The position numbers were made by a program, and so were the translations under genes. 64,000 nt of DNA from Paenibacillus sp. MSJ-34 (GTDB taxonomy: Bacteria > Bacillota > Bacilli > Paenibacillales > Paenibacillaceae). Under the pieces are notes generated by a model. It was not told the origin of the DNA, searched no databases, and saw only the letters and a program-made list of their open reading frames with translations. Positions 25,298 to 33,958 of this stretch are shown here, piece by piece. Numbering within the stretch: position 1 is the stretch's first letter; each line of letters begins with the position of its first letter. Location of the stretch: the NCBI RefSeq assembly GCF_018918005.1, contig NZ_JAHLPR010000029.1, positions 23,219-87,218 on the forward strand. The letters are read 5' to 3'.

Positions 25298-26206
25298 ATG
25301 AACTGGCCGCCGGAACCGATGGCGCCGATTTCATCGGATCGCATTCCCGAAGGGGACGATTGGGTGTATCAGTTGAAATGGGACGGAGTCCGCATGTTGG
25401 CGCATGTCGACCATGGCCGGGTCGAACTGTACTCGCGCAAACGGCTGAATAAAACGGCGGTATATCCGGAAGTGGTGCAACAGCTTGCTCCTTTGCAAGG
25501 ACATTATTGGCTGGACGGAGAGGTCGTTTATTTCGATCCGGAATTGGGACGGCCCAATTTCCAGAAGGTGCTGCAGCGCGAGCGTATGCGAGGCGTGTCT
25601 TTGAACCCCGCTGCGGCGACGCCGATCGCCTATGTTCTGTTCGATATTCTGATGATCCGGAACGAGGATTTGCGCGGCTTGCCTTATTCCGAGCGGCACC
25701 GGAGGCTCGCAAGCCTGTTTCCCGAGGCGAAGCCGCAGTTGTTCGTCACCGACCAATTTCAAGACGGGCATGCATTGTGGGCATGGATCGAGTCCCGCCA
25801 ATGGGAAGGAATCGTCAGCAAGCGGCTTTCGTCGACGTACCATGAAGGGAAGAACCATCAGGATTGGTTCAAGAAAAAAACAAAGCTGCTGCTCGTTCCC
25901 GACATCGTCGGCGTCAAACGAAACGAAGGGCGGGTGGCAAGTCTTGTCATGCGTTCGGAGAACGGGGGATACATCGGCAAAGTTTCGCTGGGACTCACTA
26001 CGGCAACGCGCCAATGGCTGGAGGATTACGCCGAATCGCATCCGCGCGGGCGCCCGGCTTTTCACCCTTTGCCAGCGGATTTGGCGAAAGAAGAGATCAG
26101 GTGGATCGACGAGGATCATATATTGAAATGCGAGGTAACCGGGCTGGAGTTTACGGGGGACGGGCTCTTGCGGCATCCGAAAATCGTCAAACTGCACATG
26201 AAATGA
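25298..26206 (+). CDS. ligD: ATP-dependent DNA ligase, LigD ligase domain only
   Basis: A 302-residue ATP-dependent ligase. The adenylated Lys is Lys27 in QLKWDGVR. Further nucleotidyltransferase motifs are LDGEVV, FDILM, EGIVSKR and WFKKK, followed by an OB domain with GKVSLGL. It seals breaks in Ku-dependent end joining. In Bacillus subtilis the ligase and polymerase are fused in one protein. Here the polymerase is a separate gene 106 bases further on, with its own leader. Confidence 0.93.
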   Translation: MNWPPEPMAPISSDRIPEGDDWVYQLKWDGVRMLAHVDHGRVELYSRKRLNKTAVYPEVVQQLAPLQGHYWLDGEVVYFDPELGRPNFQKVLQRERMRGVSLNPAAATPIAYVLFDILMIRNEDLRGLPYSERHRRLASLFPEAKPQLFVTDQFQDGHALWAWIESRQWEGIVSKRLSSTYHEGKNHQDWFKKKTKLLLVPDIVGVKRNEGRVASLVMRSENGGYIGKVSLGLTTATRQWLEDYAESHPRGRPAFHPLPADLAKEEIRWIDEDHILKCEVTGLEFTGDGLLRHPKIVKLHMK

Positions 26207-26239
26207 TCAACGAGCCCGCTCACAAAAAACTTAGCGTGC

Positions 26240-26303
26240 GCTTCCGAAGCGAGTTTTGTTCGAAGCTTCTCCCGGAAGATACGCTCACAAAACTTTTAAG
26301 GAG
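26240..26303 (+). promoter_or_regulatory. leader inverted-repeat element, copy B (before LigD polymerase gene)
   Basis: GCTTCCGAAGC, then AGTTTTGT (26252-26259), a 27-base loop, ACAAAACT (26287-26294) and TTTAAGGAG. It has the same parts, order and spacing to the ribosome site as copy A at 14163. The 5' block matches copy A at 19 of 21 positions, while the loop differs. Confidence 0.55.
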
Positions 26304-26311
26304 TGCCTCAC

Positions 26312-27196
26312 ATGAGCAAAAGCGCGAAGGGAACGCTCGCGATAGACGGCGAACAATTGACGGTCACCAATCCCGATAAAATGTTATGGCCGGAACAAGG
26401 AATTACGAAAGGTATTTTCTTGCAAAAACTGGCCGAACTCGCTCCCTTTCTCCTGACGTATTGCCGCAACCGGTATTTAACGACCATCCGATATCCGGAC
26501 GGTGTCGACAAACCGTTTTTTTACCAAAAAAACTGCCCGGAACCGAAACCGGATTTCGTCAAAACCGCCAAACACGAACAAATCAATTACGTCCATCTCG
26601 ACTCCTTGCCGACGCTGCTCTGGCTCGGCAATTTGGCATGCCTGGAATTCCATCCTTCATTCCATTATATTGGCGACCCGCTCCCCGCCGAATGGCTGAT
26701 CGATCTCGACCCGAGCCGGGAGGAAGAGCCCCGCATCATGGAAGCTGCGGCGCTCGTTGGCGACGTGCTGCATTCGCTTGGCATCGAATCGGTTCCCAAA
26801 ACGTCCGGCGCGACGGGCGTGCAAATTTTCGTGCCGATCGAACGCGGCCTCACCTTCGACCAGCTGCGCAAAATCGGCAAATTTATCGGGACATACGTCG
26901 TCGAGAAAAGGCCCGATTTGTTCACGATCGAACGGCTCAAAAAAGACCGCGGCACCAAAATCTATTTCGATTATTTGCAGCATTACGCCGGCAAAACGTT
27001 GTCCGCCCCTTACACCCCGCGCGCCCGCAAAATCGCGTCCGTATCCACGCCGTTAACATGGGACGAGGTGCGCCGGGACGTTCATCCCACCGACTTCCAT
27101 TTGCTCAATATCGGCGAACGGCTGCGCCGGACGGGGGACTTGATCGCCCAAACGCGGCCGCAGCGGCTAAGCGTCATTCTCGAACATTTAAAGTGA
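26312..27196 (+). CDS. LigD polymerase-domain protein (NHEJ primase-polymerase)
   Basis: A 294-residue archaeo-eukaryotic-primase-type polymerase of the LigD family: TNPDKMLWPEQGITKG start, LACLEFHPSFHY, catalytic acids in LIDLDPS, KTSGATGVQIFVPI, and a C-terminal TPLTWDEV. It fills ends during end joining. The start at ATG 26312 fits AAGGAG with 8-base spacing. It is not fused to the ligase. The leader element upstream could let it be expressed differently from ku and the ligase gene. Confidence 0.93.
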   Translation: MSKSAKGTLAIDGEQLTVTNPDKMLWPEQGITKGIFLQKLAELAPFLLTYCRNRYLTTIRYPDGVDKPFFYQKNCPEPKPDFVKTAKHEQINYVHLDSLPTLLWLGNLACLEFHPSFHYIGDPLPAEWLIDLDPSREEEPRIMEAAALVGDVLHSLGIESVPKTSGATGVQIFVPIERGLTFDQLRKIGKFIGTYVVEKRPDLFTIERLKKDRGTKIYFDYLQHYAGKTLSAPYTPRARKIASVSTPLTWDEVRRDVHPTDFHLLNIGERLRRTGDLIAQTRPQRLSVILEHLK

Positions 27197-27403
27197 GATT
27201 CGAACAGTCAAGCCAAGGATTTCGAAGAATGCCGGATTTCCGGCAAGAGAATCGTCGCAATTTGAAAAAATAAATACGAGCAAAAAGGCGGCCAGCCATC
27301 CCCTCCATCCACCCTCCTTATCCAAATGGTTACAATTTTTTAGCATGTTTTGCGGGACAGTCGAATAAATAGCAAGTATAAACCCTTTTTTAGGAGAGTA
27401 GCC

Positions 27404-28378
27404 ATGAAGAAGCGATGGGTCAAACAGAAGATGACATTGCTCGTCATCCGCGAGGCCGATCAATCGGTCAAACAACTCGATATGTCGAAGATGCTCGTTG
27501 TCGCGGTTCCGCTCGCCGCCGTGCTGTCCATATCCGGTTTTATCGTCGGTCTCGAGATGAAATCTTCCGCCCATATTCGCAGTTTGGAAAGCATGATGGC
27601 CGAACGCACGATGCAGATGGAAATCACGGTGAAAAACAAGGAACTTGCGATCCAAACGTTGCAAAACGAAATCATTCGCCTCTCCTCGCAAACGCAGGAC
27701 ATGAAAAACGAAATGCAGAACATTACGGAACTGGAGCAGCAATTGCAGCAGCTCATCGATACATACGGCGTGACGGAACCGACGAAGACGAGCGAAATAT
27801 CGGCATTATCCTGGGACGCGGTGGACAACGTCGGCGGAGATTTGATTGAAGCAAGCCAGGAACAAATTTTGCAGCTGGCGCAGGATACGCGATCCGATCT
27901 GAATCAAATCAAGGAAATGCTCGGCACGATGCGGCATAACGTATCCCAGACGCTGCACAAAGCCCAGGTCGTCGCGGGTACGCCGACCGAATGGCCGACG
28001 GTTTCCACCCGTCTGACGTCAAGCTTCGGTTACCGCAAAGATCCTTTGACGGGCAGAGCGGCTTTTCACGCCGGCATCGATATCGGCGGCAAAGTCGGCG
28101 ATCCGGTGTTTGCGGCCGCGGACGGCAAAGTCATTACGGCGGACAAAGACGGCTCCCACGGCAAATACATCGTCATCGAGCACCCGAACGGATTGAAAAC
28201 ATGGTATATGCATCTGCATAAAATCGAAGTCGAAGTGAACGATACCGTGTCCAAGGGAGACCGAATCGCGCAGCTAGGCAATACCGGACGCAGCACGGGG
28301 CCCCACTTGCATTTCCAGATCGTGCAAAGCGACAAGCCGATCGATCCGCTCCCGTATGTGAAAAATTCGAAAAAATAA
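27404..28378 (+). CDS. M23 family metallopeptidase with coiled coil
   Basis: 324 residues. The start at ATG 27404 is set by AGGAGAG. A basic N-terminus, one membrane segment (about 28-50) and a long coiled coil (about 60-190) precede a C-terminal LytM/M23 domain (about 205-320). The Zn ligands appear as HAGID and HLHFQ, with the YVIEH/WYMHL strands. It should cut peptidoglycan peptide bridges outside the membrane. The next gene is a bactofilin, a pairing known from cell-shape loci. Confidence 0.93.
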   Translation: MKKRWVKQKMTLLVIREADQSVKQLDMSKMLVVAVPLAAVLSISGFIVGLEMKSSAHIRSLESMMAERTMQMEITVKNKELAIQTLQNEIIRLSSQTQDMKNEMQNITELEQQLQQLIDTYGVTEPTKTSEISALSWDAVDNVGGDLIEASQEQILQLAQDTRSDLNQIKEMLGTMRHNVSQTLHKAQVVAGTPTEWPTVSTRLTSSFGYRKDPLTGRAAFHAGIDIGGKVGDPVFAAADGKVITADKDGSHGKYIVIEHPNGLKTWYMHLHKIEVEVNDTVSKGDRIAQLGNTGRSTGPHLHFQIVQSDKPIDPLPYVKNSKK

Positions 28379-28461
28379 ACAACCGACAGCGGCTTTGTTG
28401 CGAAATACCGAAATACTCAAATACTCAAATACTATACTCAAAGGGTTAGGAGGAACCTTTC

Positions 28462-28884
28462 ATGTTGAAAGAATCGAAAAAGTCCCAGCGCCCTACCGAC
28501 ACGCTGATCGGACAAGGAGCCGAATTCGAAGGGCGGATGGAAGGCCAGGCCAACCTGCGGATCGAAGGGCAATTCAAGGGGGAAATCGTGGCCGCGGGCG
28601 ATGTCATTATCGGCGAGAAAGGAGTCGCCCATTCGAACATTTCCGCCCAGAACGTCATTATCGCCGGGAAAGTGATCGGCGACGTTGCGACCAAAGGGAA
28701 GCTCATTTTGCTAACAACCGGCCAGCTCTGCGGCAATTATTCCGGGCCGTCGCTGATCATTCACGAAGGCGCCGACTTCAACGGATCGAGCCAGATGGAA
28801 AAAGGCCCGGCTGCGGCGCCGCTTCATAAAGAACCGGAGACGACGAACGAAAAATCGGCCAAAAATAAAAAGCAAGCGGGATAA
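28462..28884 (+). CDS. bactofilin family cytoskeletal protein
   Basis: A 140-residue bactofilin (DUF583): a right-handed beta-helix core of short Gly/Ile/Val repeats (GEFEGRMEGQANLRIEG, then GEIVAAGDVIIGEKGV) flanked by disordered tails. It polymerises without nucleotide on the membrane. It follows the M23 peptidase by about 80 bases, which contain three AAATACTC repeats, and has a good ribosome site (TAGGAGGA). It probably positions the peptidase. Confidence 0.92.
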   Translation: MLKESKKSQRPTDTLIGQGAEFEGRMEGQANLRIEGQFKGEIVAAGDVIIGEKGVAHSNISAQNVIIAGKVIGDVATKGKLILLTTGQLCGNYSGPSLIIHEGADFNGSSQMEKGPAAAPLHKEPETTNEKSAKNKKQAG

Positions 28885-28905
28885 AACCGTTCCGCTCGCG
28901 GAAAG

Positions 28906-29673
28906 TCATGCAATATCTCTTCTCGCGAACACGATCCAGGAGATAGCGAGAAACGCCGCAAAATAGACGGCCAGCACCGCTGAGGAGAAGCCGAAGCTCA
29001 TTCCCGGATATGGCGTGCTGCCGTGCATATAGTTGTACAAATGCATGTTGTGGAAAAGCAAATATTTGGCCCAGCCGTACTTGGCCGGATGGAGCAGCAT
29101 CGGCACCATATCGCCGAACATGAATACAAACATCGCCATTCCGATCGAAAGCCCATTGCTGCGAAAAACGGCGGACAACATGAACGTAAATGTGGCAATC
29201 ACGAGCAAATCGATAAATTTATAAACGGACGTCATGAGGAAATCCGACCATAATCCGGGCCCGGGCATATTCGGGAACAGAAGCGCCGATATGCCGAATA
29301 CGAGCGCAAACACAAGCACGCTCATGAACAACGCGAACAGAACGAGCGCTATATATTTGGAGAGCAATATTTTGCCCCGGGTCCAAGGGCGGATCAGCAG
29401 CAGCTTGATCGTTCCCCAGGCAAATTCGCTGGAGACGATGCCCGCGGCGACCACAATCGTCACAATGGTAATGCAAACGTTCAGCATCGGCAGCAAGCTG
29501 AACACCATATCTTGAAGCGTAATCGCCGCAGATCGGTCGACCGTATACGACAAAAGCGGAATCAACAAGGACAAGCCCGCCAATATCCCGATCATGACCC
29601 ATGTTCCCAAGCGAAGGTATATTTTCAAGTTTTCATTATGAACTAATTTCCAAAAGCTAAACAATCTGCTCAC
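28906..29673 (-). CDS. ABC-2 type transporter permease
   Basis: 255 residues with six membrane segments (e.g. GILAGLSLLIPLLSY, ALVLFALFMSVLVFALVFGI). The permease follows and overlaps its ATPase by 17 bases. The substrate is unknown; such pairs export peptides, antibiotics or lipids. The start is GTG with only a weak ribosome site, consistent with translational coupling. Confidence 0.88.
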   Translation of the reverse strand: MSRLFSFWKLVHNENLKIYLRLGTWVMIGILAGLSLLIPLLSYTVDRSAAITLQDMVFSLLPMLNVCITIVTIVVAAGIVSSEFAWGTIKLLLIRPWTRGKILLSKYIALVLFALFMSVLVFALVFGISALLFPNMPGPGLWSDFLMTSVYKFIDLLVIATFTFMLSAVFRSNGLSIGMAMFVFMFGDMVPMLLHPAKYGWAKYLLFHNMHLYNYMHGSTPYPGMSFGFSSAVLAVYFAAFLAISWIVFARRDIA

Positions 29674-30583
29674 TTCCCGTCATTTCCAGAAATTGATCTT
29701 CGAGCGATTTCGTCAGCGTACGAATGCCGTACACTTTAATGCCGGCTTGCACCAATTGCGCGTTCGCTTCGGCAATTCGTTCGCGGTCCGCTTCGACGAT
29801 CAGCCTCTGCCCGTCCGCCGAGACGGACGCTTCCGTCCCGCTGCCTGATAATGCGTCCAGCGCCGCATCGGGACGATCCACCTCAAACTCCGCCTGAACG
29901 ATGCCGGAATAACGGCCCGCATCGTGAACGGAGCGTTCGTCGATCAAACGCCCGTTCTGAATAATGGCGACCCGATCGCACATCAGCTCCATTTCCGATA
30001 GCATATGGCTCGACACGAACACGGTGGTCCCTTCCTCCCGGGCCAATGCGCGCAAGTAATCGCGCAATTCGCGAATGCCGGCCGGATCAAGCCCGTTCGT
30101 GGGCTCGTCCAGCACGAGCAAGGAAGGACGGTGCATGATCGCTTGCGCCACGCCTAACCGTTGCCGCATTCCAAGCGAATACGTCTTCACCTTATCGTCA
30201 ATCCGACGTTCCAGCCCTACCAAGCGGACGACTTCGTCGATTCGCTCCCGCGTAATATTCGGCATCATCCGTGCAAAATACGTCAAATTTTGATATCCTG
30301 TCATAAATTTGTACATTTCCGGATTTTCCACAATCGCTCCGATATGGCGGACCGCCTGCTCGAACGATTTCGAGATGCTTTTGCCCTCAATCCAAATATC
30401 GCCCGCGGAAATGGAGCTTAACCCGACCATCATGCGAATGGTCGTCGTTTTGCCGGCCCCGTTCGGTCCCAAAAAACCGTAAACTTGTCCGGCGGGAATA
30501 TCCAATGTCATGTTATCGATAATCGTGCGGGAACCGATTCTTTTCGTAACGTCCCTGAACTGCACAACCGTCTTGTCTGCCAA
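29657..30583 (-). CDS. ABC transporter ATP-binding protein
   Basis: A 308-residue ABC ATPase: Walker A GPNGAGKTT, Q-loop ENPEMYKF, signature SLGMRQRLG, Walker B LLVLDEPTNGLD, and a C-terminal extension after residue 220. I set a TTG start at 30583 because AGGAGG lies 7 bases upstream and the protein then begins at the usual ADKTVVQFRDV. An upstream in-frame start would add 33 residues without a ribosome site. It forms a two-gene exporter with the following permease. Confidence 0.93.
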   Translation of the reverse strand: MADKTVVQFRDVTKRIGSRTIIDNMTLDIPAGQVYGFLGPNGAGKTTTIRMMVGLSSISAGDIWIEGKSISKSFEQAVRHIGAIVENPEMYKFMTGYQNLTYFARMMPNITRERIDEVVRLVGLERRIDDKVKTYSLGMRQRLGVAQAIMHRPSLLVLDEPTNGLDPAGIRELRDYLRALAREEGTTVFVSSHMLSEMELMCDRVAIIQNGRLIDERSVHDAGRYSGIVQAEFEVDRPDAALDALSGSGTEASVSADGQRLIVEADRERIAEANAQLVQAGIKVYGIRTLTKSLEDQFLEMTGSEQIV

Positions 30584-30600
30584 CCTGATTCCTCCTAGGC

Positions 30601-30795
30601 TTATTTCGAATAATCGGACAAATCGGACCCGGAGACGGAAGAGAACATATCCGAGACCGGACGGACGTAACAGGCTTCGCAACAGCCTAGCGGCGTTTCA
30701 ATGCGGAAATAGCCGGTGCGAAATACGGAAACAGCCCGTAACGACGGCACAATTTGACCGCATGCCAAACAGTAAATATTGTCCGTTTGTTTCAT
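30601..30795 (-). CDS. small zinc-ribbon-like hypothetical protein
   Basis: 64 residues with two Cys pairs, CLACGQ and GCCEACYV, suggesting one bound zinc. The start at ATG 30795 follows AAGGGA. It lies just upstream of the ABC exporter on the same strand and may be in its operon. Function unknown. Confidence 0.6.
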   Translation of the reverse strand: MKQTDNIYCLACGQIVPSLRAVSVFRTGYFRIETPLGCCEACYVRPVSDMFSSVSGSDLSDYSK

Positions 30796-30885
30796 ATTAT
30801 CGTTCCCTTCTAGAAACGTCTTCAACAATTTGCTACAATATGTATCATTTTTACAATTTACCTCAACAAACTAACGTTGTCAAGT

Positions 30886-31659
30886 TCAAGTTCTGAACCG
30901 CTCCGCGACAAACCGCAGTTCCCCCAGCAAATCCGACAGCGCCACTCCCTCGTTCCGGCACTGCTCGGACATCGCTTCCGCCCATTCGCCGCGCGCTTGG
31001 ATCCACCGGTCGAATGCGATCTGCAGCAATTCCGCCGTTCGTACGTCGGTTATCCGCAGACGCCGTCTCCCGAGCGGAAATAAAGCGGATAATTGTTCCT
31101 CCGCCCGCACCGCTTCCGGAACGCCGATGACAATCCGCCGCGTCAAGCGGGAAGAAGGATCGTAGGGATGCAGCGGATCGGATAGCGAAGGGATCATCCA
31201 TAGCTGGACCGATGGGCCGTATCGTTCCTGCAAGCTTTGCGCCAATCTGCCGCAAGTTCCCGCCCGCACCGCCGTATGAACCGCAACGATTCGCGCCTTG
31301 CCGAGATTCGGGCCAAGCTCTTCCAGTATCCTCCCTGCCTGCCCCTCCGCGGACGATAGCCCCGCTCCCTCTCCCGAACCCGAAGCGTCGTTTGATAGAG
31401 GCAATGCGTATACGACCGCTTCCGCATGCCGGACGGCATACGAAACATTGACGGTAAAGAGGAGCAGATCATTGTCGGCATATCGTTTCCACGCCTTCAT
31501 CCGTTCGGCCGCAAACGCCGTCCGGTCCGGCGCGTCTCCCCGCAGCCGGCCGATCCGCCCGGCATCGCGGTCGGCGACGACGACACGGTGTCCGAGGGCC
31601 GCCAAGCGAATCGCGCAACGCAATCCGTCATCCCCGGCTCCGAGCACAGCGCATCTCAC
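30886..31659 (-). CDS. NAD-binding UDP-glucose/GDP-mannose dehydrogenase-like N-terminal domain protein
   Basis: 257 residues. An N-terminal Rossmann motif GAGDDG (8-13) with RVVVADRD after the second strand resembles nucleotide-sugar dehydrogenases, as does the helical part near 190-230. It lacks the GGHC catalytic cysteine segment and the C-terminal UDP-binding domain of the complete enzymes (compare the 452-residue gene at 40918). It may be a partial paralog with another role. Start: GTG with GGAGGG. Confidence 0.55.
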   Translation of the reverse strand: MRCAVLGAGDDGLRCAIRLAALGHRVVVADRDAGRIGRLRGDAPDRTAFAAERMKAWKRYADNDLLLFTVNVSYAVRHAEAVVYALPLSNDASGSGEGAGLSSAEGQAGRILEELGPNLGKARIVAVHTAVRAGTCGRLAQSLQERYGPSVQLWMIPSLSDPLHPYDPSSRLTRRIVIGVPEAVRAEEQLSALFPLGRRRLRITDVRTAELLQIAFDRWIQARGEWAEAMSEQCRNEGVALSDLLGELRFVAERFRT

Positions 31660-31833
31660 AAACCGCGCCCTCCTTTGTCCACAAAAATTATGCGCCTCCT
31701 CACATCTTATTCTTCTCTATTCTATGATATGCCAAACAAAGTTGATTCTTTTCCCTATCACTTTTTATTTGCGAGTTTCATATGTTATATCAAATCTGCT
31801 GCATAAGCATACGGAAAGTGTGGTGAATCAAAC

Positions 31834-33558
31834 ATGGCGAATATAGTGGATATTAAAGATTTCGGTGCGAAAGGGGACGGGGTCGCGGACGACGCGGCGG
31901 CCATTCAGCAAGCGGTCGACAGCGCGAAGGGAATTCCGGTTTTCATCCCGCCCGGCACTTATCTTTTATCCAAATCTATCATCTTGCCGCAAGGCAAAAC
32001 GATCATTCAAGGCGTTGGAACGCTGAAAAAAACGGGAAATTTCGGGGGAACCGGCCTATTGGTAGACTCTAACGGCGGGGCAACCGGACTGATCGTCAGC
32101 GGAATCGGATTGGACGGCAACGAAGCGAACCAATCGCTGCAAAGCCCGCATTACCAGGTCGGCGTAAGATTAGACCGCTCCAGGAATGTTGTCTTTGACG
32201 GCGTGCAATTATATAATACGGGATTTCGCGCGTTGGACATGCGCTACTGCGACGGTATCGTCGTTACGAATTGCATATTCCAAAATTGCGGGGTCAATAT
32301 CGGCGGAAGCGGCGGGGCGAACAGCAATAGCGGAAACGCGATCAGCTACGATTTTTGCAAAAACTTGGTCGTAAAAGGCAATACGTTCCGCCGATGGGGA
32401 GACAGCGGCTGCGACGGCATCGAAGGACAAAACATTGTAATCGAAAACAATATATTTCTCGGCGCATCCTACTTCGGTTTGGAACCGATTTACGAAGAAG
32501 GGGGGATCGGCGCGACCGGCTCGGATCGAGTCGTCATTACGGGGAACTACGTGCAAGCCCGCAAAGGAATCGCAATCGAACCGCTTACGAAAAGCGGCCG
32601 CGACATTCTCGTATCGGGCAATATGGTGAAGACGAATACGTTATGCGGCATCTTCGTCACAGGCAGAGCAGACCTGGGCTTTTCGATCTCGGAAATACGC
32701 ATTGCCGATAATATGATCGAAATGACGTATCCGGGCGAAGAAGCGAATGGAGGCATCTATATCGGGGCGAACGTCTTCGACTGTTCGATCGAGCGGAACG
32801 CGCTTAACGGCAACGGCGATGCGTCGAACAGCAATGAAGGGATCGGCGGCATCACGGTTCGCGGCGACGCGAATGCGAGAAACAGCGATATTTCCATCCG
32901 AAACAATACCGTAACCGGATTCAGAGGATACGGAATTTACGCGCGCTATACGGACGGACTTACGGTCGAAAGCAATATTTGCAAACATAATTCGAAGCAG
33001 TATTCCCCAGTAGGCTACCGGGGCGATATCTATTTGCTCGGTTGCCGGGACGCCGGCTGCTCAGGCAATACCGTCACAGTCGATCCGCTTCATGCGAGCA
33101 ACGCGATCTATTTCAACGGCTCGACTTGCACGGTCGGAGCCAATGCTACCAACGCCAAGACGTTGTACGGTTCCGTCGATTCGAATATGCTGCCGTCCCG
33201 ATTCGATCGGATCGAGATCGGCGGCTCCCTCGTCAGCAACGCCAGCGATCTTCCGGATGCCGGCGCTTTCCGGAAAGGCGATTGCCTGTACCGGACCAAT
33301 CCAGAGCCGGGCGGATACGTCGGCTGGGTATGCACCGCCGCGGGTATTGCCAACAAGAACGCTTGGGCGCCCAGAAAAGCTTATACGGTCGGCACGACCG
33401 TGAACGCCAATAATAAAGTATACCGCTGCATCGGTGCGGGCACGTCGGGAACTTCGGCGCCGTCCCGCATCTCCGGCACGATAACGGACGGTACGGTCGT
33501 ATGGGCGTATGTCGACGCGCTGGCCGTGTTCAAACCGTTCGGCTTGATCGGCTCATAG
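31834..33558 (+). CDS. right-handed beta-helix protein (pectate-lyase-3/tailspike-like) with C-terminal carbohydrate-binding-like module
   Basis: 574 residues. The opening IVDIKDFGAKGDGVADDAAA is the signature of pectate-lyase-superfamily proteins (phage tailspikes, exo-polygalacturonases). It is followed by about 12 parallel-beta-helix turns with stacked Asn/Ile (VFDGVQLYNTGF). Residues about 500-565 (YTVGTTVNANNKVYRCIGAGTSG) resemble CBM5/12-type modules. No classical signal peptide is visible. It stands beside the exopolysaccharide cluster and may cut or modify that polymer. Confidence 0.85.
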   Translation: MANIVDIKDFGAKGDGVADDAAAIQQAVDSAKGIPVFIPPGTYLLSKSIILPQGKTIIQGVGTLKKTGNFGGTGLLVDSNGGATGLIVSGIGLDGNEANQSLQSPHYQVGVRLDRSRNVVFDGVQLYNTGFRALDMRYCDGIVVTNCIFQNCGVNIGGSGGANSNSGNAISYDFCKNLVVKGNTFRRWGDSGCDGIEGQNIVIENNIFLGASYFGLEPIYEEGGIGATGSDRVVITGNYVQARKGIAIEPLTKSGRDILVSGNMVKTNTLCGIFVTGRADLGFSISEIRIADNMIEMTYPGEEANGGIYIGANVFDCSIERNALNGNGDASNSNEGIGGITVRGDANARNSDISIRNNTVTGFRGYGIYARYTDGLTVESNICKHNSKQYSPVGYRGDIYLLGCRDAGCSGNTVTVDPLHASNAIYFNGSTCTVGANATNAKTLYGSVDSNMLPSRFDRIEIGGSLVSNASDLPDAGAFRKGDCLYRTNPEPGGYVGWVCTAAGIANKNAWAPRKAYTVGTTVNANNKVYRCIGAGTSGTSAPSRISGTITDGTVVWAYVDALAVFKPFGLIGS

Positions 33559-33572
33559 TCATGGACAGTATC

Positions 33573-33606
33573 GCTCCCCTCCGCTAGCGCATAGCGGAGG
33601 GGAGCT
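33573..33606 (+). terminator. terminator after beta-helix gene
   Basis: GCTCCCCTCCGCTA-GCGCA-TAGCGGAGGGGAGC is a perfect 14-bp stem, followed by TTGTT. It is strong by stem, weak by T-run. Confidence 0.75.
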
Positions 33607-33689
33607 TGTTAAGCATCAAGCAGCCCCCACCTTGTAGATCGGATGAGGGCTTGAATGAAGGGGGCCAACGGACCGTTTTATACGATTCT

Positions 33690-33872
33690 ATTGGATTTTG
33701 TCCAATGAATTATCCTTTTAACCCCACTGTGCGATTCTCCATTGGATTTCTTCCAAATAAAATGTTCGCAAACAGAGCAGAAAGACGGGGAAAGACGAAA
33801 AATATTGGATATTTTCCAACGGGAATGCGCACTTCTACTAAAAACACCCAATTCGATTGGACATCATCCAAC
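33690..33872. repeat. dyad repeat array ATTGG-N7-CCAAY, locus 2
   Basis: Four 17-base dyads at 33690, 33741, 33804 and 33856 (periods 51, 63 and 52 bases), each ATTGG, 7 bases, CCAAT, CCAAC or CCAAA. Same arm and spacer as locus 1 at 16556. Both loci also share the word AAAACACCCAAT. They occupy the 400-base gap between the beta-helix gene and the LCP gene, where no gene is seen. Confidence 0.65.
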
Positions 33873-33958
33873 GGCCTATCCCCAACCGATACTTCAATTC
33901 ACACACGGTCTCGATCACGGTATTGAAGATGGGCTCAGTTTGACGCTTACGGAACTCG

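Noticed and set aside
26303..26311. GTG at 26303 as start of the LigD polymerase gene
   Set aside because: It sits on the ribosome-binding sequence itself; ATG 26312 has proper spacing.
27228..27246. GCCGG-ATTT-CCGGC hairpin as terminator of the end-joining operon
   Set aside because: It is short and followed by AGAGAATC, not a T-run; not strong enough to list.
31834..33558. Prophage tailspike as sign of a prophage
   Set aside because: No other phage genes (terminase, capsid, tail, integrase) lie in the window; the EPS cluster next door gives a better explanation.
33573..33606. Perfect 14-bp inverted repeat as a site-specific recombination site
   Set aside because: It directly follows the stop codon of the beta-helix gene, has a hairpin-sized loop and no recombinase is nearby; a terminator is simpler.
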